Assembly: GCA_944319945.1 (NCBI GenBank)
Contig: CALUFN010000006.1
Coordinates: 1-64,000 of the forward strand
Reading direction: 5' to 3'
From: an uncultured Prevotella sp.
Lineage (GTDB): Bacteria; Bacteroidota; Bacteroidia; Bacteroidales; Bacteroidaceae
DNA: 64,000 nucleotides
Below the pieces are notes generated by a model. That model was not told the DNA's origin. It was given only the letters and a program-made list of their open reading frames with translations, and did not search any database. Both the position numbers and the translations under genes were made by a program. This document shows positions 58,052 through 64,000 of the stretch, in pieces. How positions within the stretch are numbered: the stretch's first letter is position 1; each line of letters opens with the position of its first letter.

Positions 58052-59944
58052 TTATAACGCCCCTTCCTTCTGCTTCCCGAAGTCCAGTTTGTCGTAGTCG
58101 GTAGTGTTCTTAAGTATCCTCGGTCGGTTCTCGTTATACCCGGGGCTAAGTATGTTGAGGTCGTCACGGTAGTGGGGTGAGCTTATTCCGCCGAGGTAAA
58201 GCAGCAGGTGGGGCAGGGCGTCGGTCATGTAGCGACGGTCGCGGGCCTTGCGTATCTCGGCGTAGACGTCGGGATTGTTGACCATGAAGTCGTGCGAGCA
58301 CCATATCCAGAACGGGATGTCAAACTCCTCGCGCGCCAGTCGGGCCGTAATCTCGGTGGAATGCATGCGTCCGTAGAAGTGCACTCCCTCGCCGTAGCAC
58401 TCCTCGCCGTGGTCGGGCACGTAGACGACGACGGCCTCCTCGTCTTCGAAGCGGCGTATTATCTGGTCCACCACGGAGTCGTTGTAGAGTATGGCGTTGT
58501 CATAGTCGGCCAGTATGCGCAGTTCCTTCTGCTTGAGGTCGGGGCGCTCGTAGTCGTCGGGGTTGAAGTGGCGGCGGTCGCGCGGGAAGCGCGTGCGGTA
58601 GTCAACGTGCTGCCCCTTGAGGTGGAATATTATGAGGTTGTGTTCCTCGTTCTCCTTCTTCAGCTTGTCGTAGACGCCTAATAGGTTGCCGTCGAAGCGG
58701 TAAAGGCTTTTGTTGCGCGTGTCGAACATGGCTTGGCTAAGCTCCGGATTGTTGAGAAAGAAGCCACCGCTGAAGTCGTAGACGGCCTCCTTAGCCTGCG
58801 GCAGGAACTGGTTCGTAATGAAAGTCACGTGGTAGCCGGCCTTGCGGAACAGTTCCGGAAAGAGCGGATAGTCGCACCATTCGCCCTCGTCGCCCACCGA
58901 GTAGAGCGAGAAGAGGTACTTGAAGACGAAGCTCGTAAGGTTCCACGGCGCCACTACGTCGCTGAACGGCACCAGTCCGCCCCTCTTGGCCCTCGCCTCC
59001 TGGCGCGGCGTGGTGGGCATGCCGTAGCCGTAGAGGCTGGCGTGGTGGCGGTTGAAGCTCTCGCCTATGATGAGCACCACGTTCTTGCTGCGAAACAGGC
59101 AGCCGTCTATCCGCGCCTTGTCGATGTTGGCCACGAGCTTGTTCACCTGCTTGGCTGTAAGCTCGTTGGCGTAAATGCTGAACACGAGGCGGTAAACGGG
59201 GTGGAACATCACGGCGCAGTCTTTGCGCGTAAGCTCGTGCTCCACGTCGCCGATGTTGTCGTATGACATCAGCCGGGCATACGCCGCCTTGTTAGGCCAG
59301 CCCACAACGAGGCAGTAAACGAACACGCATATTAACGCCAAAGCCGCCCACGGCCGGATTTTGGTGAAGAGCGAAGAGTGAAGAGTGAAGACTCCGCGTG
59401 CCTTGACGCGCAAATTACGGACAAGGGCGAAACGCCCGCCGCCGTAGGACTTTTCACTTTTCGCTTTTCGTCTCCCACTTCCGTATATAGCCGCCCACGC
59501 CGCGTGAGCCAGCATTACGAGCAAAACCCAGCCCACGCGGCTGAACACAATGCCCGGCGACACATACGACTCGAGAAACTCCGAGGCCTCGTCGCTGTTG
59601 GTCTCGCCCACGAGCAGCAGCATCGTAGGCGTGATGGTGGTGTCGAACTTCACGAAACAGTACACGTCGACCAGCGCCACGAGATACGCCGCCACGTACA
59701 CCGCGCGCTTAAGCCACAGCCCCACCACGCGTGGCATCACCCACAGCAGCAGCCCTATCAGGCACACGTCTACGAACAGCTCCTCGGGAGCCAGCCTGTA
59801 AGCATGATATCCGCGCTTGTCTGGCACTACGGCGTTGACCGCCACCATGCCCAGCACGTACATGAAAACGAAGAACGCTCCGTAATTTTCAAAAGGCTTG
59901 AGCACGGCCGCAAGCGCACGCCTTATTTTGTCAATCAACTTCAT
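58052..59944 (-). CDS. EptA-like phosphoethanolamine/phosphoglycerol transferase
   Basis: This is a 630-residue inner-membrane enzyme with four to five N-terminal helices and a periplasmic alkaline-phosphatase-fold domain. Metal and catalytic residues are visible: Glu295 in GESFNRHHASLYGYG, nucleophile Thr337 in NLTSF, Asp511-His512 in PDHGEE and His528 in GRMHST. It probably transfers phosphoethanolamine from phosphatidylethanolamine to lipid A, a glycan or protein. Residues 156-196, between helices, are an odd basic stretch encoded by an intergenic-type inverted array (59364-59476), yet the frame stays open. It heads the minus-strand envelope cluster. Confidence 0.88.
   Translation of the reverse strand: MKLIDKIRRALAAVLKPFENYGAFFVFMYVLGMVAVNAVVPDKRGYHAYRLAPEELFVDVCLIGLLLWVMPRVVGLWLKRAVYVAAYLVALVDVYCFVKFDTTITPTMLLLVGETNSDEASEFLESYVSPGIVFSRVGWVLLVMLAHAAWAAIYGSGRRKAKSEKSYGGGRFALVRNLRVKARGVFTLHSSLFTKIRPWAALALICVFVYCLVVGWPNKAAYARLMSYDNIGDVEHELTRKDCAVMFHPVYRLVFSIYANELTAKQVNKLVANIDKARIDGCLFRSKNVVLIIGESFNRHHASLYGYGMPTTPRQEARAKRGGLVPFSDVVAPWNLTSFVFKYLFSLYSVGDEGEWCDYPLFPELFRKAGYHVTFITNQFLPQAKEAVYDFSGGFFLNNPELSQAMFDTRNKSLYRFDGNLLGVYDKLKKENEEHNLIIFHLKGQHVDYRTRFPRDRRHFNPDDYERPDLKQKELRILADYDNAILYNDSVVDQIIRRFEDEEAVVVYVPDHGEECYGEGVHFYGRMHSTEITARLAREEFDIPFWIWCSHDFMVNNPDVYAEIRKARDRRYMTDALPHLLLYLGGISSPHYRDDLNILSPGYNENRPRILKNTTDYDKLDFGKQKEGAL
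59364..59476. repeat. Inverted word array inside the EptA-like coding sequence
   Basis: GAGCGAAGAGTGAAGAGTGA-type words (about 59364-59395) are mirrored by ACTTTTCACTTTTCGCTTTT words (about 59449-59470). The centre includes GGGCGAAACGCCC. The structure matches the intergenic arrays but here lies in frame within a gene. Confidence 0.7.
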
Positions 59945-60058
59945 CAGTCATACATATTTGGCGCAAAAATACATCTTTTTATCTTATTTACAATAAATAA
60001 ACGTAAAAAAATGGTTTCAGCCGTGTTGCATATCAAAAATCAAAGCCCTATCGGCGGC

Positions 60059-60165
60059 TTTGCAAGAGGTTACCTTTCGCCGTGCGAAAGGTAACCTATG
60101 GGCACGTAAAAGGCATGCTTTCGGAGGACGAAAGCATGCCTTTGGTTATAAACGTGTTAACACTT
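60059..60165. repeat. Covarying hairpin cluster near the GH2 3' end
   Basis: AGGTTACCTTTCGC (60067-60080) pairs with 60084-60097, and AAAGGCATGCTTTCG (60109-60123) pairs with 60129-60143. Both stems are perfect. A TAAACGTGTTAACACTTTGAT tail (about 60147-60167) resembles those after three other clusters in the window. Confidence 0.75.
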
Positions 60166-60224
60166 TGATTACCAAGATTTTATAACCGAGCGAGGTGTCG
60201 TGCCGTTCCTGTCTCAAAAAACGT

Positions 60225-60365
60225 ATCATTTGGCCGCCTGCACGCCGTAGATGTGCTCGTACCAATTGCCGCTTTCGAGTAATCTTCAACAAACATTCCG
60301 GTCGTAACATCGGCGACAGACACAAGGCGGAAGTACGGGCGTAAGCGGCCGACGAAAGGTGTCAA
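60225..60365 (-). pseudogene. Degraded 3' end of an unidentified gene
   Basis: On the minus strand one frame reads RLLESGNWYEHIYGVQAAK and a TGA at 60225-60227, which looks like a genuine protein C-terminus. Further upstream a different frame reads PFVGRLRPYFRLVSVADVTT. Stops and frame changes separate them, so this is a fragment rather than a working gene. It lies between the 26-bp direct repeats. I cannot name the parent family. Confidence 0.45.
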
Positions 60366-60434
60366 AAATCAAAGCCCTATCGGCGGCAAGGTGCTGAATG
60401 TCAGCACGTTATATAAACGGACAAAAATCCGGGG

Positions 60435-63221
60435 TCAGTCGTAAATCGACTTGCGCTCTACGACCGTGTGGTTGACGTTGTGGAAGGCCTTCTCTATCAT
60501 GTCGAACGAGAGTTCCGCCTCGGGGCGGAAGGCCTCCGAGCCCATGTAGCGCAGCAGACTGTAGCGCAGACGGCGCGCCACGGGGCGAGCGTCGAGACTG
60601 TCGGCAAGATCTGAACTGCACACTAGTAGGCGGCCTTCGCCCACCTTTGCCTCGAACACTAAGGCGAGGTTGCGGTTCTTATAGAAGTTGTCCGTCATGC
60701 GCACTATCGGGTCTATGCGTGCGTCGAGACTGTCGAGCACGAGCGTCTTGGCGCGCTTGCACACGTCCCACCACTGCCAGTTAGAGTGCGCGTCGGTGGG
60801 GAAGCAGGCCAGGGCGGGGTGAGACGGGTCGCAGTAGATGCCCATCGTGCCTGCCTGGTTAGGGAAGTGCACAGGGCTCCAGAACACTTGTACGAACTTA
60901 CCCTCAAGCCCGTTGAGGTCGTCTGCGGCGGGATTGAGCAGCACTTTCTTGCCTTCGGCCAGGGCGCGGCGGGCCTCGTCGAAGCTGCGCGTGTAGATTA
61001 CGTCTACGTCGGGGTCGGCCGTCTCGGCTGGATACACCCACACGGGCCATGTGTTAAGATAGTCTGTGCCTTCGATTTTCAGTGTTAGCGTCAGCTTTTC
61101 TGCTTCGGTCACGCCTGCGAGGGGCACCGATATGCTGCCTAATGGCAGGGCGTTGCCTATGCCTACGTCCTGCTTGGGCAGGCTGCCCTGCGCCACTATG
61201 CCACCCTTGCCGTCGGTAAGCGTCCACACGGGCGTAACGCCTTGCAGCGCGTCTGCGCCGAAGTTGGCCGCCTCGAAGCGGGCCTTGAAGGTCTCGTCGC
61301 TGGTGTATGTGGCCTTAGCGAAGCGGGCCATGGGTACCACGGGCGAGCAGAAGCGGCGAAACTCTTCGGGAGTTATCAGCCCCTTGCTGTCCCAGAAGGC
61401 GTCGAGCAGGCCCACGAGGGCCGTGCCCTGGCCTGGGAAGTCGTGCAGGTCGAGCAGCTGGAAACCGCTGAAGCCCGGCGTCTTGAGTGCCCTTTCAATC
61501 TCTTCCTTATACAATATGGCGGCCAGCTTGCCGCTCGCCATGAGGTTTTGCTCGGCCCACTCCGTGCGCTCCTTCAGTTCAAGGTCGCGCTTCACGGCCA
61601 TGAAGTTCACCGGGACGAGGTTGCCCGTGTACTTGCTGATTTCCTTCAGGTCGGGATACACGCTGTACTGCCCCACCTCGTGGGTCACTATGGGCACGGG
61701 CAGGCCTTCGACGGAGGCGGAGTAGTCGGTGTCGAAACTGACGGGGCGGTCGTCGAACACGCCCTGTCCGCGCACCCATCCCTTCTTCGTCCACTGCGAT
61801 ATCCAGAAGTCGTCGTTAGGCTCGGGCCAGTCGCCGTGGCCTTTCTCGAAGGTGAACGTCGTCGTGGTGTACAGGTGGCGCGGGTCTTCCTTGCGCAGGG
61901 CGGTCATCAGGCCGTCGAGCGTGCGGAAGTCGCTTTGCAGTTCGTTGCCCATGCTCCAGAAGCAGAACGAGGGGTGATTGCCGTACTCACGGATGATGCG
62001 CATGCCCTCGTCGCGTAGAAAGTCGGTCACGGCCTGCTCCTTGCCGATGTCGAGCGACCATACGGGCAGCTCCACCTGGAGGTAGAAGCCCATGCGGTCG
62101 GCCACGCGGAAGGCCGCCTCGGGCGGGCACCACGAGTGGAAGCGCAGGTGGTTGAGGCCGTAGCTCTTAGCCGTGGCGAACACCTTCTGCCAGCTAGCCT
62201 CGTCGGTAGGAGGATATCCGAGCAGCGGAAACACGCAGCACTCGAGCGTGCCGCGCAGGAAGAGCCGTCGGCCGTTGATCTTCAGCTGCCGGCCGTCGGC
62301 GGTCAGCCGGCGCATGCCGAACTCCGCGCTCTTCACGTCTTTCACGCCCTTAGCCTCAAGCGTGGCCGTAGCTTCATACAAGGCGGGGTTGAACTCGTCC
62401 CATAGCACTGGCTCGCTTATGTCGTAATCGAACTCAAGCACGCCGCCGTCGGCCTCCACCACCTTGTCGGGCATGGCCTTGCCCGACGGGTCGCGCAGCG
62501 AGAGTGTCAGCCGGCCGCGCTTCAGCTTGCCGTCCGCCGACAGGCTGACGCGCACGCTTACGCGGCCGTTCTCAACGTCGGGCACGAGCCTCAGCTCCTC
62601 GATGCGGGCCTCGTCGTCGGCCACGAGAGCCATACGTCCGAGCATGCCGTTCCACAGGGTCTGCGTGGCGTTGGTATAGGCGTGGGCCAGCAGGCCCGTG
62701 GATATGTCGTGACGCATGCGGTTGTCGATGCGTATTACTATCACGTTTCTCTCTCCCGGCCTGAGCAGGGCGCCCACGTCGAAGCGGTGGGGCGTGGTGA
62801 GGCTCTCGCAGAAGCCGTCGGCCTTACGGCCGTTGACCCACACCTGCGACTGCCACAGCGCCCTCTCTATCAACAGCGTCACGCGGCTTCCGCGCCAGTC
62901 GGCAGGCACTTCCACCTCACGGCGGTACCATGCCGGGCCTACGTAGTCGTATTTCCGCTTCAGGTCGAGAAACGTTTCCTTCTCCATCACCGCCTTTGTG
63001 GTGCACGGCGTGCCGTAGCCCGCCTCGCAAAGCGTGCCCGGCAGCGTTATCGCGTCGGCAAAATCGCGCTGCTGCCAGCCTTCGTTTATTCCCCGGTCAA
63101 GACTGTCGAGCGCCACGGTCCACGTGCCTGCAAGGCTTATCTCGCTCTTGCTACGGGCGTTGACGGCCGTCAGCCAGCATACCAGCAGGGCGGCCGTAAG
63201 CATTAGTCTGTTAACTTTCAT
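60435..63221 (-). CDS. Exported glycoside hydrolase family 2 enzyme
   Basis: This is a 928-residue secreted or periplasmic glycosidase with a signal peptide (cut near 22). The N-terminal sugar-binding jelly roll spans about 28-200 (WYRREVEVPADWRGSRVTLL, SQVWVNGRKADGF), an Ig-like domain about 205-305 and the TIM barrel about 310-600. Acid/base Glu427 lies in WSMGNELQSD and nucleophile Glu515 in THEVGQYS, both in the expected GH2 context. A C-terminal region of about 300 residues (strand-rich, ending in an amidotransferase-like fold) follows. Beta-galactosidase, beta-mannosidase and beta-glucuronidase-type activities are all possible. There is no SusC/SusD pair in view. It starts 15 bases after the TPR protein gene. 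Confidence 0.9.
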   Translation of the reverse strand: MKVNRLMLTAALLVCWLTAVNARSKSEISLAGTWTVALDSLDRGINEGWQQRDFADAITLPGTLCEAGYGTPCTTKAVMEKETFLDLKRKYDYVGPAWYRREVEVPADWRGSRVTLLIERALWQSQVWVNGRKADGFCESLTTPHRFDVGALLRPGERNVIVIRIDNRMRHDISTGLLAHAYTNATQTLWNGMLGRMALVADDEARIEELRLVPDVENGRVSVRVSLSADGKLKRGRLTLSLRDPSGKAMPDKVVEADGGVLEFDYDISEPVLWDEFNPALYEATATLEAKGVKDVKSAEFGMRRLTADGRQLKINGRRLFLRGTLECCVFPLLGYPPTDEASWQKVFATAKSYGLNHLRFHSWCPPEAAFRVADRMGFYLQVELPVWSLDIGKEQAVTDFLRDEGMRIIREYGNHPSFCFWSMGNELQSDFRTLDGLMTALRKEDPRHLYTTTTFTFEKGHGDWPEPNDDFWISQWTKKGWVRGQGVFDDRPVSFDTDYSASVEGLPVPIVTHEVGQYSVYPDLKEISKYTGNLVPVNFMAVKRDLELKERTEWAEQNLMASGKLAAILYKEEIERALKTPGFSGFQLLDLHDFPGQGTALVGLLDAFWDSKGLITPEEFRRFCSPVVPMARFAKATYTSDETFKARFEAANFGADALQGVTPVWTLTDGKGGIVAQGSLPKQDVGIGNALPLGSISVPLAGVTEAEKLTLTLKIEGTDYLNTWPVWVYPAETADPDVDVIYTRSFDEARRALAEGKKVLLNPAADDLNGLEGKFVQVFWSPVHFPNQAGTMGIYCDPSHPALACFPTDAHSNWQWWDVCKRAKTLVLDSLDARIDPIVRMTDNFYKNRNLALVFEAKVGEGRLLVCSSDLADSLDARPVARRLRYSLLRYMGSEAFRPEAELSFDMIEKAFHNVNHTVVERKSIYD

Positions 63222-63235
63222 ATCTCCTTAAGTCT

Positions 63236-64000
63236 TTATTTTCTGAACACCTGCTTGTTTACGTCAAGCTCTTTCACCTTGTTATAATATTTCTCAGCCA
63301 AGTTGTCTTGACCCAGTCCGCTGTAGCCTAAGGCCATGACATAGTAGCAATGCACCCTGTTGCGCACGTCGAGGTCGTCGTCCCAAATGGCCAGCTCGGG
63401 CAGTGACACGGCGAAATAGTCTATGCGGCAGTGGTCGAACAGATGCTTCTTGCCGTGGTCTATCAGTTTGTTGAAGCGGCTGCGGGCCTTCGCCTCGTCG
63501 CCGAGAGCGCGCCAAGCCAGGCCCTGATAGAATATCTTGTCAGGCTGCTGGTCGTTGTAGAAGAAGGCCTGCTGAGGTTCAGCCTGCCCCTTAGTGGACT
63601 TGACGAAACATCTTACGGCCTCCGTCTCGTCGCCGAGCCCGCGGTAAGCCACGCCCTTGTAGTAGTCTACCTCGTTTTCCTCGGCGTTGATCAGCTTGCC
63701 TTCGCCGAGGTTGTGGGGGTAGGCGTCGGTCTCACGGAGCAGCTCCAGCGCGTCGGCATGGCGCCCCTCGGCCAGCGCGAGCTTAGCAAGTTCCACTCGG
63801 CAGATCACGTATTGCGCCGTCACTTTGCCTTCGCCGCCCTCCCACGGGTGGAACTTGCGGCCCGCTATCAGGCTTTTTGCCTCCTCGTAGCGGCCTGTCA
63901 GGTTGAGCAGGGTTATCCTCTCTATGCACAGGTTGTCGCGTTGCTCCACCAGATCGGCGTGCTTATCCATCATGGCTAGCCGCTCGGCGTGGCTCACTCC
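63236..64000 (-). CDS. C-terminal part of a TPR protein of the DUF5107 type (truncated by window end)
   Basis: The frame is open to the window edge, so the start lies beyond 64000. The 254 visible residues are helical repeats: GRYEEAKSLIAGRKFHPWEG, LALAEGRHADALELLRE, YKGVAYRGLGDETEAVRCFV and AWRALGDEAKARSRFNKLID. The text HPWEGGEGKV and YPHNLGEGKL matches the TPR tail of DUF5107 proteins, which in Bacteroidetes accompany glycoside hydrolases. The GH2 gene follows directly downstream on the same strand, so the two probably form one carbohydrate-related operon. Confidence 0.75.
   Translation of the reverse strand, partial: GVSHAERLAMMDKHADLVEQRDNLCIERITLLNLTGRYEEAKSLIAGRKFHPWEGGEGKVTAQYVICRVELAKLALAEGRHADALELLRETDAYPHNLGEGKLINAEENEVDYYKGVAYRGLGDETEAVRCFVKSTKGQAEPQQAFFYNDQQPDKIFYQGLAWRALGDEAKARSRFNKLIDHGKKHLFDHCRIDYFAVSLPELAIWDDDLDVRNRVHCYYVMALGYSGLGQDNLAEKYYNKVKELDVNKQVFRK

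Larger units (their letters stand above)
60033..60387. repeat. Segment bounded by perfect 26-bp direct repeats
   Basis: The same 26 bases occur at 60033-60058 and 60362-60387. Each reads TCAAAAATCAAAGCCC, then TATCGGCGGC. Between them lie two strong hairpins and a coding remnant. Confidence 0.85.

Overview
The window looks like chromosome from a Bacteroidota bacterium of the order Bacteroidales, most plausibly Prevotellaceae. The evidence is gene content and gene style. Families largely restricted to this group are present (DUF4290, DUF4294, DUF4421, a DUF5107-type TPR protein, FKBP-domain lipoproteins). Genes lack Shine-Dalgarno leaders, and the promoters read TTTG-N19-20-TAnnTTTG, the Bacteroidetes sigma-ABfr consensus. 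The block rseP-dxr-rimM-murA-DUF4290 is a familiar Bacteroidales neighbourhood. Coding sequence is GC-rich while gaps are AT-rich. I see no rRNA, tRNA, CRISPR array, intact transposase or prophage.

Layout. 0-3 kb: three tandem FKBP peptidyl-prolyl isomerases. 3-6.4 kb: an Lrp regulator, a peptidase C26 + M19 dipeptidase fusion and a glutaminyl-cyclase-like lipoprotein. 6.4-11.2 kb: DUF4294, PAP2 phosphatase, extended SDR, succinyl/acetyl-CoA:CoA transferase. 11.7-14.8 kb: a broken VapD toxin locus, cysS and a lipoprotein. 14.9-21.9 kb: a complete sulfonation operon (cysQ, SLC13 permease, cysC, cysD, cysN, sulfotransferase) with no APS/PAPS reductase. 22-28 kb: a 34-residue membrane protein, RNase R, an orphan SecD-P1-like protein, rpiB, tkt. 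28.3-32.7 kb: ECF sigma factor, putative anti-sigma and envelope proteins, one split by an amber codon. 32.7-35.4 kb: a decaying segment with a candidate rod-shaped ncRNA, a frameshifted outer-membrane protein and a lipoprotein pseudogene. 35.4-38.5 kb: two secreted proteins of unknown role. 38.6-47.3 kb: housekeeping genes (rseP, dxr, rimM, murA, DUF4290, tsaB, yicC, gmk, nadD). 47.4-51.6 kb: two secreted proteins, xerD, aroQ, O-methyltransferase. 51.7-59.9 kb: an envelope glycan cluster (GT2, GT-C-like protein, HAD phosphatase, UbiA-type polyprenyl-phosphate phosphoribosyltransferase, two acyltransferases, a phosphoethanolamine-transferase-like enzyme). 60.4-64 kb: a GH2 glycosidase and a truncated TPR protein.

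The most unusual layer is in the gaps. Many intergenic spaces are filled with degenerate short-word arrays that turn into their own reverse complement, so the gap can fold into a long hairpin. One such inverted array sits in frame inside a gene (59364-59476). A second family consists of very stable hairpins whose arms change together, beside gene 3' ends. A third is an 88-bp tandem repeat carrying a consensus promoter, at two unrelated loci, where only the gene-proximal copy keeps an intact -7 element. These, the candidate ncRNA at 33.15-33.39 kb, and the UbiA/HAD/GT-C and sulfonation clusters are the main items for follow-up.
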